DNA of 64,000 nucleotides, from the NCBI GenBank assembly GCA_963792655.1, contig CAWBWU010000005.1, positions 124,001 to 188,000 of the forward strand, given 5' to 3'. Source of the stretch: DOZZ01 sp963792655. Lineage in GTDB: Bacteria; Acidobacteriota; Terriglobia; Bryobacterales; Bryobacteraceae. This document shows positions 17,000-26,650 of this stretch, piece after piece. The stretch's first letter is position 1. Every line of letters starts with the position of its first letter. Under the pieces are notes generated by a model that saw nothing but the letters and a program-made list of their open reading frames with translations, did not search any database and had not been told where the DNA came from. A program made the translations under genes and the position numbers.

Positions 17000-17667
17000 G
17001 TGACCCTGCGCCGCATCTGATGGAAGTCTTCGATACCCAAAACTTTTACCGCCACAATGCCCGTGAGAAAACCGCCGATGTGCGCAAACCAGGCAGTGCC
17101 GCCGCCTTGCGACACGTGCGAATAACCCACGCTCCCGACGCTATTGAAAAGCTGCGTCACAAACCAATAACCGAGGATGAACACCGCCGGTATCTCCGTC
17201 TTGAAGATGAAGATCATGAAGAACAGCGTGACGATGCGCGCTCGTGGGAACGTCACAAAGTAGGCGCCCATAATGCCCGCAATCGCACCGCTCGCGCCCA
17301 CTGTGGGCACGCGCGAATCAGGATTGAGATAGATCTGCGTAAGCCCGGCTGCGAGTCCGCACAAGATATAAAACAGCAGATACTTGCCGCGCCCCATCCC
17401 GTCTTCGAGCGAGCGGCCAAACGCCCACAGGAACAGCATGTTGCCCCCGATGTGCGCCCAGCCGCCGTGCAAGAACATGTAGGTGAGCAGTGTGATGGGC
17501 CGAAAGATTTCGCTGTCGGGAATGACTCCCCATAGTGAGAGGAACTCGTCGCGAGCGCCCGGCGGCAGAAAAATTTCGTACAGGAACACGATCACGTTAA
17601 TGACGATCAGGCTGATCGTCACCACCGAGGGCGAGAAGTGCGGGCGATCGTCGTGCAGCGGAAACAT
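16993..17667 (-). CDS. Rhomboid family intramembrane serine protease
   Basis: 224 residues with about six transmembrane helices. The catalytic serine lies in 'VPTVGASGAIAGIMGAYFV' and the histidine in 'TAWFAHIGGFLTGIVAV'. The 'HGGWAHIGGNMLFLWAFG' segment supplies the conserved HxxxN of the oxyanion region. All elements for activity are present. Rhomboids cut single-pass membrane proteins within the inner membrane. The start codon shares one base with the stop of the PfkB kinase gene (TGATG), so translation is coupled. The protein's natural substrate is not suggested by its neighbours. Confidence 0.93.
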   Translation of the reverse strand: MFPLHDDRPHFSPSVVTISLIVINVIVFLYEIFLPPGARDEFLSLWGVIPDSEIFRPITLLTYMFLHGGWAHIGGNMLFLWAFGRSLEDGMGRGKYLLFYILCGLAAGLTQIYLNPDSRVPTVGASGAIAGIMGAYFVTFPRARIVTLFFMIFIFKTEIPAVFILGYWFVTQLFNSVGSVGYSHVSQGGGTAWFAHIGGFLTGIVAVKVLGIEDFHQMRRRVTW

Positions 17668-18614
17668 CAGTTCACCCGCGCGGCAATGCCGGTCTGGATG
17701 CGGCGCTCCGCACGCGCCATCAGTTGGTGCACTGCTTCAATCGGCGCAATGCCCCCGCGCGCGCCGAAGGCCGTACAGTTCAAAGCAGCCATCGCGTTGG
17801 AGAACTCCAGTGCTTCGCCGATCGCCATTTTCTGGACCACAGCGTAGCAGAACGCCCCGTGAAACACGTCCCCGGCGCCGGTGGTGTCCATGCAGTTCAC
17901 TACGTATCCGGGCGAGTAGTGGAAGCGCCCGCCGCACAGCGCCAGCGCACCGTGCGCTCCAAGCGTCATGGCTGCCACCTGCATCCCGTACTCTTTTTGC
18001 AGAGCACGCAAGGCGTCGAGCGGGTCGGCAATCTTCGTCCAGTGCGCGGGAAAATCCTGGCTTGCGATGAGGTAGTCCACGTTGGGCAGCACGCGTTCGA
18101 AGCCCGGGTAGATCGTATCGACATCGACCGTCACGGGAATACCGTTCTCGCGTGCAATCGCCGCCGCATGCGCCACGGCAGGGGTGTCGTGCCCATCGAT
18201 GTGCAGCAATGAAGCGCAGGTGATCTGTTCGGGAGCAATCTCTTCGGGTGCAATGGCGAGGCACGCCGGCCGGCTCCACAGTACCGTCCGTTCACCAGTG
18301 GATTCGTCGATCACGATGTACGCTGACTGGTTCGGGCAGTTGCTTCTGATCTGCACATGTTCCAGATCGACGCCTGAACCCTGCAGGCTCGCGATCTGAA
18401 TCTTGCCACGTTCATCATCGCCAATGGTCCCGATGTATTTCGTGCGAAGGCCGAGGCTCGCGCACGTGACCATGGCACTCGCCACCTGGCCACCCGGGCT
18501 CAGCACCTCATGATGAAACGGCACCTTACCGCCGTAAGCGGGAAAGTGCGGAACCACCAGCATGGTGTCGGTCGCGTTGAGGCCTACGCCGACCACATCG
18601 AAGCGAGCGCTCAT
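17667..18614 (-). CDS. PfkB/ribokinase family carbohydrate kinase
   Basis: 315 residues. The N-terminal 'FDVVGVGLNATDTMLVVPHF', the 'GGQVASAMVTCASLGLRTKY' glycine-rich substrate site and the C-terminal 'DTTGAGDVFHGAFCYAVV' anion-hole/catalytic-base motif (the Asp of GAGD) show an active ribokinase-fold kinase. It phosphorylates a sugar or nucleoside with ATP in the cytoplasm. Residues outside the motifs do not fix the substrate. It overlaps dcd by 4 bp and the rhomboid gene by one base, sitting in the middle of the six-gene operon. Confidence 0.9.
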   Translation of the reverse strand: MSARFDVVGVGLNATDTMLVVPHFPAYGGKVPFHHEVLSPGGQVASAMVTCASLGLRTKYIGTIGDDERGKIQIASLQGSGVDLEHVQIRSNCPNQSAYIVIDESTGERTVLWSRPACLAIAPEEIAPEQITCASLLHIDGHDTPAVAHAAAIARENGIPVTVDVDTIYPGFERVLPNVDYLIASQDFPAHWTKIADPLDALRALQKEYGMQVAAMTLGAHGALALCGGRFHYSPGYVVNCMDTTGAGDVFHGAFCYAVVQKMAIGEALEFSNAMAALNCTAFGARGGIAPIEAVHQLMARAERRIQTGIAARVN

Positions 18615-19771
18615 TGCGGTGGTTTGAAGTGCTTGCTGAGCGCAAGCCCCTGACTCTGATACGAAGAGCCGATGCCGCGGCCGTAGAGAATATCCGGAAC
18701 CCCCATCAGCCTTTCAAAGGTCAGGCGCCCCACGCGCTGGCCATCTTCGAGCAGGAACGGCACTTCGTGCGACCGGACCTCAAGTACCGCACGCGTGCCC
18801 TTAATGTCGTCGGTGCCGTAGCCAAAGCCTGGATCGAAGAAGCCAGCATAGTGGATGCGGAACTCGCCGACTGACGGATCGTAAGGCACCATCTCGGCTG
18901 CGTACTGCGGCGGGATACGAACCTTCTCGCGCGAAGCAAGAATGTAGAACTCCTCAGGATTGAGGACAAGGTCGCGGCGCGGCGACTTTTGAATCGGCAC
19001 CCAGAAATGCGAGGGATCGTAGTGACCGATTCGAGACAGGTCGATCACCGGCGCGCCTTTCTTCGCGCGATACCCGATCACCGATGCGTTCTGAATGCCC
19101 GCGAGATCGACCGAGAACACCAGCCCGCGGTCGATCAATGCCTCGACCGGTTCTTCTTCCGAATAGACCAGGCGCTCTTGCTGATCGAGTTCCGTCAGCC
19201 GCGCGTCCGATGCGCCGGGCAAACCGCGCGAGAGCCGCAACTGATTGAGCCTGTCATTCTGGCGCACGATGATGTGGAACGTGCCCGGCACGATCTCCAC
19301 ATAGAGACGCCCCCGGTACCCCGCCGGCACTGTTTCAAACTCGTGACCATAGTCGGTGATCAGGCGTGTGAAGATGTCGAGCCGGCCGGTGGTGCTTTTC
19401 GGATTGGCGCGCCCGCTGATGTGCCCGGGCAAGTTGACCTCTTCCTGCAGGGGCACAACATAGACCGAGCCTTTCGACAGTTGCTGCGGGGAATCGAGCG
19501 GCAGGATTTCTTCGGTGTAGGCGTCGAGCTTCGCTGCCACGGTCGAACTGGAACCAGGTAAAAAACTGGCGCGAACGCGGTGAGCTTGTTTGCCCAGCCG
19601 CAGGTCCAGGCTCGATGGCTGAATTTGACCCGGTTCAATCGGCAGATCGCCACGCACATAGCCGCCTTCGATCAGATCGCGCAGCTTCTGTGAAGGAAGA
19701 ATGCCTGTTGAGTGCAGCGTGTCCGGCGATTGATCCAGTTCGGGAAACAGGCTCAGCGCGTGACGGCTCAA
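18611..19771 (-). CDS. dcd: 2'-deoxycytidine 5'-triphosphate deaminase, long form
   Basis: 386 residues, about twice the length of the E. coli-type Dcd. It matches the long DCD family in which two dUTPase-like folds sit in one chain. The N-terminal fold has 'PIEPGQIQPSSLDLRLGKQA' and 'SGRANPKSTTGRLDIFTRLI' (the substrate-binding SxRxxxKSTxGR motif), followed by 'YVEIVPGTFHIIVRQNDRL' with the likely catalytic Glu. The second fold covers roughly 210-386. It deaminates dCTP to dUTP for dTTP synthesis. It lies in the minus-strand operon 17 bp downstream of the methyltransferase gene and overlaps the PfkB gene. Confidence 0.9.
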   Translation of the reverse strand: MSRHALSLFPELDQSPDTLHSTGILPSQKLRDLIEGGYVRGDLPIEPGQIQPSSLDLRLGKQAHRVRASFLPGSSSTVAAKLDAYTEEILPLDSPQQLSKGSVYVVPLQEEVNLPGHISGRANPKSTTGRLDIFTRLITDYGHEFETVPAGYRGRLYVEIVPGTFHIIVRQNDRLNQLRLSRGLPGASDARLTELDQQERLVYSEEEPVEALIDRGLVFSVDLAGIQNASVIGYRAKKGAPVIDLSRIGHYDPSHFWVPIQKSPRRDLVLNPEEFYILASREKVRIPPQYAAEMVPYDPSVGEFRIHYAGFFDPGFGYGTDDIKGTRAVLEVRSHEVPFLLEDGQRVGRLTFERLMGVPDILYGRGIGSSYQSQGLALSKHFKPPQ

Positions 19772-19788
19772 TCCGTCAGGATACCAAG

Positions 19789-20337
19789 CTAGTGAGCTTT
19801 GATTTCGTAGAGATAAATAGTATGCGGACGGCCCATGACAGTCAGGCGGTCCGTGACCTTCGGCTGCCAGCCGCGAATCTCGTAATCGTGGGAGACGACA
19901 CGCGAGCCCACACGCAAATCGTGTTCAAGTCGTGGGCGAAGTCTGTCGTTTGAACTTGTTAACAAATAAAGAGTTACTACGTCCGCCTTGCTGAGATCGG
20001 CATGCAGCGCGTTGCCATGGATGATGGTGACGCGATCTTGTAGATTCAAGGCCAACACGCGCGCGGATGTACTCTCGAAAATGTCGCGCGCCATCTCAAT
20101 GCCAACAGCGCGGGCATTAAATTTCTGCGCCGCCATGATGACAATGCGGCCATCGCCACACCCCAGGTCGTACACCATTTCGTTCGGGCGAACCTTGGCC
20201 AGCTCAAGCATGCGGCTCACCACCATTTCTGGTGTCGGCAGGGGCGGCCCTAGATTGTCGGGGTTCTTAAATTGCTGCTGCAACGGCGTCGAAGCAGCCA
20301 GGTAGGCGACAAGAACCAGTAGGGGTGGCGTCAGCAT
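19789..20337 (-). CDS. SAM-dependent methyltransferase (small, exported or membrane-tethered)
   Basis: 182 residues. A hydrophobic N-terminus ('MLTPPLLVLVAYLAA') precedes 'PPLPTPEMVVSRMLELAKV' and the Rossmann motif I 'MVYDLGCGDGRIVIMAAQKF', followed by motif II 'RAVGIEMARDIFES' and 'DVVTLYLLTSSN'. This matches the class I methyltransferases of about 180-200 residues with a leader that are common in Acidobacteria. The acceptor is unknown. The leader could be an uncleaved membrane anchor, which would be odd for an enzyme needing cytoplasmic SAM, so its topology deserves caution. It starts 3 bp after the upstream secreted-protein gene. Confidence 0.82.
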   Translation of the reverse strand: MLTPPLLVLVAYLAASTPLQQQFKNPDNLGPPLPTPEMVVSRMLELAKVRPNEMVYDLGCGDGRIVIMAAQKFNARAVGIEMARDIFESTSARVLALNLQDRVTIIHGNALHADLSKADVVTLYLLTSSNDRLRPRLEHDLRVGSRVVSHDYEIRGWQPKVTDRLTVMGRPHTIYLYEIKAH

Positions 20338-20340
20338 CTC

Positions 20341-21591
20341 TTATTGAGAGGACGTCGCGGAGGTCCTCCCGAGTTTCAATCTTACAATACGGCTCATGAT
20401 ATCTGTCCACGCGGCCCACACGTCCCGCGGACGCGAGATGGTGTACTCCACGCCCTTTAAGTGCTTGACCGCATTGCCGATCGTGTCGCGCCACGGCATT
20501 GCCTGCGGGTTCAAGTTGTAGTTCATGTAAAAAACGGGATAGCTCAGATCGGTGAGCTGTTTCAATGATTCGGTCGGGATACCCTGATCGGTCATCACCT
20601 TGGGGCCGGCGAAAATCAGCGCGTCGGGATTATCCTTGCCTACTTCTTTTTGAAAGAGCGAAGCCAGGAACTCCGTGTCGCCGTGTTTTTGTTCCAGCCG
20701 TGCGACGTCCACCGTTCCCAGGTTGAGCGAGTTCAAACTTTCGCCAAGCGCCGGGAAGTCGATCTTCTCTGACTCCTGCCGGTAGAGCACCCGCTGCTCT
20801 TGCATGTTGAAAGCAACGACGGTGAATTTGCAGATCCGCGGCTCGCGCGAAATACTGCGCAGGATCGAAACAAGCGCGGCCGTGTCCATCGGCTGCAACG
20901 TCGCCGAGAGCCGGCGCTGCGGAGCGAAGTTCACCATCACTTTCACGTTCAGCGGCGCCGAAGCATCGCGTGGCACCGGCGGCTCTTCGCGAAAAGGCTC
21001 CGGATCCACCGGCAGCACGGCGCTGCTCGCAATGCTCAGCTTGATGCCTTTGTCGCGTGCCGGGATCACCGCTTCGGAATCCCAATAGAAGGAACAGACA
21101 CGCTCTGCGCGGTCGCGCATCAACCAGTCAACGTGGTAATTGCCTTCGCCCAGATCAAAGCCCCCTTGCAGGTAGGCGTCACCATGCGCGTCATCATCAA
21201 TGCGGGGAACGTTGATGTGCTGCGTGAAGTACACCGGCTTGTCGGGGTGATCGGCGGGCGTCACGCGGAACACCGTCGTCAACAGGTTCTCTTGACCCAC
21301 AAGGTCTTTGAGCGGAATGGCAACCTCGTAGCCGCCGTGAAATCGCAGATCAAAACCAAGCGCAGGTTTGACGGGAGTAACCGTACAAGGTAGATCCTTG
21401 CGGACGTCCTGTGCCTCCAGCACTGCGGTGTCCGTCCCAAAGGTCCGCACTGCTCCCGAAGGACCTGGCGGAATCAGAAGCTGACTTGCGGCGGGAGAAC
21501 AGAAGAGCAGAAAGGATAAGGACAGAACTCCAGTGGCGACACGCGAAGCCGCGGTGGGCCGAGCCTCCCAACTGCCAATCACCGTGTACAA
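20341..21591 (-). CDS. Secreted acidobacterial protein of unknown function
   Basis: 416 residues with a signal peptide ending near 'FLLFCSPAASQ' (about residues 15-37; the real start may be a few codons inside the frame). The mature part has a beta-rich first half ('LGFDLRFHGGYEVAIPLKDL') and a second half that reads like an alpha/beta von Willebrand-like domain ('KVMVNFAPQRRLSATLQPMD', 'VSILRSISREPRICKFTVVA', 'DALIFAGPKVMTD'). A clear MIDAS DxSxS is absent. It is the first gene of the six-gene minus-strand operon. I cannot name the family with certainty. Confidence 0.7.
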   Translation of the reverse strand: MYTVIGSWEARPTAASRVATGVLSLSFLLFCSPAASQLLIPPGPSGAVRTFGTDTAVLEAQDVRKDLPCTVTPVKPALGFDLRFHGGYEVAIPLKDLVGQENLLTTVFRVTPADHPDKPVYFTQHINVPRIDDDAHGDAYLQGGFDLGEGNYHVDWLMRDRAERVCSFYWDSEAVIPARDKGIKLSIASSAVLPVDPEPFREEPPVPRDASAPLNVKVMVNFAPQRRLSATLQPMDTAALVSILRSISREPRICKFTVVAFNMQEQRVLYRQESEKIDFPALGESLNSLNLGTVDVARLEQKHGDTEFLASLFQKEVGKDNPDALIFAGPKVMTDQGIPTESLKQLTDLSYPVFYMNYNLNPQAMPWRDTIGNAVKHLKGVEYTISRPRDVWAAWTDIMSRIVRLKLGRTSATSSQ

Positions 21592-21770
21592 GCCCGGCTC
21601 CTTGTTTCGTATTATGCGCGGAATTTAAGAAAGCGCAACTGGCCCGCCGCGCATTTTGGGACTAGATACGCCATTTAAGCCGCAATCATCCGGGTTTGCA
21701 CATCGAAGTATGCGTTTGCAGACAGTCAGGTACAATGGGCCACAATCTTTTACTGGTTTCGACCGCGCAA

Positions 21771-22650
21771 ATGCCGACAAAATCGATGAACACAACGGAA
21801 TCAAAGAGCATGCTGCCTCAGCTCTTAAAGGATCGAGAAGCAGTCATTCTGAAAGGCTGGCTTGCAGATCAAATGCGGGACCGGGCATCGATGCAGCCCG
21901 GCGCACGCGAAGATCTGACGCGTCAAAGCAGGTCATTTTTACAGGCCTTTCAAGTCTCTTCACAATCGGGCGAACTCGATGACATTGAGGGCGCGCACTG
22001 GGAGCCCACCCGCGAGGCATTGATCGACATTTCCAGAGAGCAGTCGAAGAAGGGGATATCTCCTTCGGAAATCGCCACCTTCATCTTCTCTTTGAAGGAG
22101 TCTCTGTTTAATGTCTTCAGCAGGAGACACACGGCAATGCCGAGCTGTTCGCGCGTGAACTCTTGAACGCCAGCGCCGTGCTCGACAAGTTAGGACTCTT
22201 CACCACTACCCAGGCCCTTAAGGATCGCGAACAAACGATCACCCGCCAGCAGACGGAAATGCTGGAACTCTCCACTCCCGTCGTCAAGCTTTGGGACGGC
22301 ATTCTGGCGCTCCCGCTGATCGGCACCCTGGACAGCGAACGCACGCAGGTCGTGATGGAGAACCTGCTGCAAGAGATCGTGCGCACGGGCGCGGGCATCG
22401 CGATCATCGACATCACTGGCGTACCGACCGTGGACACGCTGGTTGCGCAGCACCTGCTCAAGACGGTTGCCGCGGCGCGGCTGATGGGCGCGGAGTGCAT
22501 CATCAGCGGCATCCGTCCGCAGATTGCCGCAACGATTGTTCACCTGGGCGTGGATCTCGGCAACGTGATCACGAAGGCAACGCTGGCCGACGCATTCCTG
22601 GTCGCTCTGCGCCGCAACAGACTCGCCGTTGTCTCGTCAAGACGCACCCC
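21771..22650 (+). CDS. RsbR-type stressosome scaffold protein, frameshifted
   Basis: The N-terminal part ('MLPQLLKDREAVILKGWLAD', 'SPSEIATFIFSLKESLFNVF') resembles the RsbR N-terminal RsbRD/globin-like sensor half. The frame breaks at about 22117-22122, then continues 'NAELFARELLNASAVLDKLG' and a C-terminal STAS domain: 'VVKLWDGILALPLIGTLDSE', 'IIDITGVPTVDTLVAQHLLK' (with the phosphorylatable Thr region) and 'ISGIRPQIAATIVHLGVDLG'. RsbR and RsbS assemble the stressosome that sequesters RsbT until stress. The ATG at 21771 is the best start. The C-terminal stop cannot be fixed because the frame stays open past the start of rsbS, probably another indel, so the end given is approximate. Confidence 0.8.
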
Positions 22651-22676
22651 GGTACACCAACGGCAGTCGAATACCT

Positions 22677-23045
22677 ATGGAACGCATACCGATTCTGAAG
22701 ATGGGCGAGTTCCTGCTCGTCACCGTGCAGGTGGACATGCACGACAGCCTTGCCATGCAACTGCAGGACGACTTGACCGAAACGATCGTCTCCGCGCACT
22801 GCGCAGGTGTGCTGATCGACATCTCCGCTCTCGACATTGTGGATTCCTTCATCGGCCGAATGCTGGGGAACATCGCCTCCATGTCACGTGTGCTGGACGC
22901 CGTGACCGTGGTCGTCGGCATGCAGCCTGCGGTAGCAATCACTCTGGTCGAGCTCGGCATGTCGCTGCCGGGTGTCCGCACTGCATTGAATGTGGAAAAG
23001 GGCATGGAGCTACTGCAAGGCGAAGACTGCGTCCGACAGGCTTGA
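22677..23045 (+). CDS. RsbS-type STAS-domain antagonist
   Basis: 122 residues consisting of a single STAS domain: 'MERIPILKMGEFLLVTVQVD', 'GVLIDISALDIVDSFIGRML' with the conserved serine of the DxS(F) phosphorylation site, and 'VVVGMQPAVAITLVELGM'. RsbS holds RsbT in the stressosome core and releases it when phosphorylated. The ATG at 22677 matches the family start; an upstream in-frame ATG at 22629 would add 16 unrelated residues. It is intact and sits between rsbR and rsbT, as in the classic RST order. Confidence 0.9.
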   Translation: MERIPILKMGEFLLVTVQVDMHDSLAMQLQDDLTETIVSAHCAGVLIDISALDIVDSFIGRMLGNIASMSRVLDAVTVVVGMQPAVAITLVELGMSLPGVRTALNVEKGMELLQGEDCVRQA

Positions 23046-23059
23046 AGATTTGACCGTCC

Positions 23060-23457
23060 GTGTCGAGTGAAACCTTACAGGTCCGCAGTTCAGAAGACGT
23101 CGTAGCCGTACGCCAGGCTGTGCGCAAACTCGCCGAGAAAGAGCGCTTCAAGCTGGTTGACCAAACCAAAATCGTAACGGCTGCGAGCGAACTGGCGCGC
23201 AACACGATCATATACGGCGGAGGCGGCACGGCCCGCATCGAGACGATTCAACAGGGCGCTCGCCTGGGCATCCGCGTGGAGTTTGTGGATCACGGGCCTG
23301 GAATTGCTGACATCGAAAGTTAGCAATGACAGATGGGTGGACCAGCGGCGCTGGTTTGGGCCTTGGCTTGAGCGGTGCCAAGCGGCTCTCGAACGAGTTC
23401 GAGATCGACAGTAAACCTGGGGAAGGCACGCGCGTCAGTATTACGCGCTGGCGATAG
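23060..23457 (+). CDS. RsbT-type switch kinase, frameshifted
   Basis: A GHKL-fold serine kinase of about 132 residues. The N box is 'IVTAASELARNTIIYGGGG', the G1 box 'EFVDHGPGIADIE' and the G2 box 'GAGLGLGLSGAKRLSNEFEI', ending 'GEGTRVSITRWR'. The frame is broken at about 23317-23322, between the G1 box and 'MTDGWTSG'. The sense on both sides is typical of RsbT, so an indel is likely. RsbT phosphorylates RsbR and RsbS, then leaves the stressosome to activate a downstream partner. It starts 14 bp after rsbS with a GTG. Confidence 0.85.
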
Positions 23458-23467
23458 GTCAAGAAGT

Positions 23468-24478
23468 TTGGAAGCCGGAGTTTCGGTCACTGTTCGCACC
23501 AGCACGGACGTGTCGGCAGGGAGGCGCGCCATGCAGCAGATTGCCGAAGCAGCAGGGTTTGGCCAGGAGCGCTCCGGAGCGGCGGCAATCGTCGCTACCG
23601 AGGCCGCCTCAAATTTGCTGAAGCATGCCGGCGGTGGCGAACTGATTCTGCGCCGGACCGAAACCGATGGTGGTCTGGGCGTTGAACTGACCGCGATCGA
23701 CAACGGGCCCGGCCTCGGCAATCAGGCGCGCTGCCTGGAAGACGGCTACTCCACGGCAGGCAGTTCGGGTAACGGCCTGGGCGCGATCGCGCGGCTTTCC
23801 CGGTTCTACGACATCTACTCCACGCCCAACAAAGGGACAGTGCTGGTGGCACATCTGGGGGCGGAAGCCCGGTGTAAAGGCCGGCGTTGAAATCGGTCTT
23901 GTCAGCATTCCTTACCCGGGCGAAGATGTCTGTGGAGACACCGCCGCGGTTCACAATTTTGTTGATAAATTCAGCGTTATGGTGGCCGATGGATTGGGTC
24001 ACGGAGTACACGCGGCGGAAGCTTCGCGAGCAGCCGTGAGTCATCTCGGCGAGTCCAGGCTAAGCTCTCCCGCTGATGTGCTGCAGGCCGCGCACTTGCG
24101 CTTAAAGGCCACACGGGGGGCCGCCGCCTCTCTGGCTGAGATGGATCGAGTGCTCGGAACGGTGACTTTCGCCGGCATCGGGAATGTATCGGGCGCGATT
24201 ATTTCGGCCGCCGACAGCAGCGGCAAATGGTCTCGATGAACGGCACGCTCGGGCACGTGATGGGCAAGGTCCAGCAATACCGCTATCCTTGCCCCACTGG
24301 ATCGCTGTTGATTTTGCACTCGGATGGGCTGAGCGCAAATTGGGGGCTCGACAAATACCCTGGGCCTGTTTCAGCGCCACCCCAGCGTAATCGCAGGGGT
24401 TCTGTTCCGAGACCACCGGCCGTACGCGTGACGACGCGACAGTGATGGTCATTCGAGCGCGGGAAGTTACCGCAATGA
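23468..24478 (+). CDS. RsbX-like protein: GHKL ATPase fused to SpoIIE/PP2C phosphatase, frameshifted
   Basis: The first 140 residues form an anti-sigma-type ATPase ('AAIVATEAASNLLKHAGGGE', 'TAIDNGPGLGN', 'SSGNGLGAIARLSRFYDIYS'). After a break near 23878 a PP2C-type domain follows ('GVEIGLVSIPYPGEDVCGD', 'VMVADGLGHGVHAAEASRAA', 'FAGIGNVSGAIIS'). Further breaks occur near 24225, 24362 and 24425. The acidic residues of 'GEDVCGD' and 'VADGLGHG' that bind Mn2+ are kept. The domain pair matches the RsbX-type phosphatase that resets RsbR/RsbS in bacterial RST modules. A TTG at 23468 is the only sensible start near the rsbT stop. The end is placed at the likely ATGA junction with the next gene. Confidence 0.75.
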
Positions 24479-26650
24479 GCCTCCCGCTATTGTCGGTCCG
24501 CATCCAATATGAGCATGACGTGGTCGCGGCACGCCAACGAACGCGCGAACTTGCCGAGGCGCTCGGTTTCGATACGCAGCAGCAGACGCGCCTCGCGACG
24601 GCTGTTTCGGAGATCGCGCGGAACGCGTTCAGTTATGCAGGCTCCGGCAAAGTAGAGTTCAGCCTGAACGGCAATACAGCTCCGCAATTGCTCTCGATCC
24701 GCGTTGTTGATAACGGTCCGGGCATTCGCAACCTCGATGAGATTCAAGCAGGGACGTACCGTTCAAAGACGGGCATGGGCCTGGGCATCATCGGCTCGCA
24801 ACGGCTGATCGACCGGTTCTTTATCGAAAGTTCTCCAGGCAAAGGAACGACTGTTGTAGCTCGGCAAGTTGCTGCCTCGTCGCGCTCCACTGATCACCGC
24901 GCCGTCATTGCCTGCCCTGCTGGATCGCATCGGGCAGCAAAAACCGCAAAACCGTTCTGGAAGAGTTTCGTGAGCAGAACCAGGAGCTTCTGCGCACGAT
25001 GGAGGAACTTCGCAGGCGGCAGGAAGATCTGATGGCGCTCAATCGCGAGTTGGAGGATACGAACCGGGGCGTTGTGGCGCTTTATGCCGAGCTCGACGAG
25101 AAGGCGAACCACTCTGCGCCGCGCCGACGAGATGAAATCGCGGTTCCTGTCGAACATGAGCCATGAGTTCCGCACGCCGTTGAACTCGATCCAGGCTCTC
25201 TCGCGGCTGCTTCTGGACCGTACCGATGGAGACCTCACGTCGGAGCAGGCGGTTCAGGTGTCCTATATCCGCAAGTCGGCGGAGAGCCTTTCGGAACTGG
25301 TGAACGATCTATCTAGACATCGCCAAAGTGGAGGCTGGAAAGATCGAAGTCCGTCCCACTGAATTTGAAACTACGAACTTATTCGGCGCTCTGCGCGGCA
25401 TGCTGAAGCCGCTTCTGGTTGGCAATTCTCTGAAGCTGGTGTTTGAGGACCCGCTGCAAGTTCCCCCTGTTTTCTCCGATGAAGCGAAGGTGTCGCAGAT
25501 ACTCCGGAACTTCATTTCTAACGCTCTGAAGTTCACGGATGCAGGCGAGGTCCGCGTAGCAGCGGAGTATATCGAGGCCGAGGACGTAGTGAAGTTCGAG
25601 GTTTCGGATACCGGAATCGGTATTGCACCGGAGCACCGGGAACATGTGTTTCAGGAATTTACACAGCTCGATAGTCGGCTGCAACGGAAGGTAAAAGGCA
25701 CCGGGCTAGGCCTGCCGCTTTCACGAAAACTCGCGCAACTGTTAGGTGGTGATGTCGGGTTGCAGAGTGAAGTCGGGGTGGGGTCTACTTTCTGGTTGCG
25801 CATCCCACGGCTGTTTGCACGCGACGAGCAACTCGCGGCTTCACCGATAGCGCCGATTGTTGTGACCCCGGATACAGACTTCGTGCTGCTGGTCGAAGAT
25901 CACTACGAAACACGCCTGGCTTACGAAAAGTACTTGCGCGGATCGCGGTGGACGACAGTTTCCGCGCGTTCCGTGCGCGAAACCCAAGCCGCGCTTGTAC
26001 AACTAACACCTGTAGCGATCGTCCTCGATATTGGTTTGCAAGGTGAAGACACTTGGGATCTCCTCGTGAAACTCAAGTCTGATGCCTCCACGCGTGACAT
26101 TCCGATCATTGTTGTAACAAGCCTGGACGATCGTTCCAAGTCGCTGGCTCTCGGAGCTGATGAGTTCTTACTTAAACCTGTGATAAAAGAAGACCTGTTA
26201 GCTATTCTGCAGCGGGTCGCCCGGCGCAAACAGCGCACGGTGCTGCTGGTCGACGATGAAGAAGCTTCGCGCTACCTCGCCAAGCAGCTCTTCGGCGGGC
26301 TAAATGTACGGTTTGCGGAAGCGCAAGACGGAAACGAGGCTCTTCACGCGCTACGCACAGACCGTCCGGACCTTGTCATCATGGACCTCGCCATGCCGCG
26401 GATGAACGGGTTCCAGACGATCGAGGCGATACAGGGAGACCCGCACTTGAAGGACATCCCGGTAGTGATCTCGACGTCGGGAGTGCTTCCACCAGCAGAG
26501 ATCGAGTACCTTTCGTCGCGTGCAATCGCCATCATCTTCAAAAGCAAGTTGCTGGAGCCGGAAACGGACGAAAGACTGGGTAGTGCGCTGGCCGCCGCCG
26601 GATTGGCCGACCTGAACGCCGGACGGCAACTGAGTGCGAGGACGACGTGA
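24475..26650 (+). CDS. Hybrid histidine kinase with N-terminal RsbW-like ATPase and two receiver domains, frameshifted
   Basis: Domains in order: a GHKL anti-sigma-like ATPase ('TAVSEIARNAFSYAGSG', 'RVVDNGPGIRNLDEIQAG', 'TGMGLGIIGSQRLIDRFF'); a coiled coil ('RTMEELRRRQEDLMALNREL'); HisKA ('FLSNMSHEFRTPLNSIQALS'); HATPase ('NALKFTDAGEVRV', 'VSDTGIGIAPEH', 'GTGLGLPLSRKLAQLLGGD'); and two receivers (about 25870-26200 and 26240-26600, the second with 'VLLVDDEEASRYLAKQLF' and 'LVIMDLAMPRMNG'). Breaks lie near 24862, 24952, 25097 and 25310; from 25328 to the end it is intact. The first ATPase implies that RsbT-like partner switching feeds directly into phosphorelay. Confidence 0.83.
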
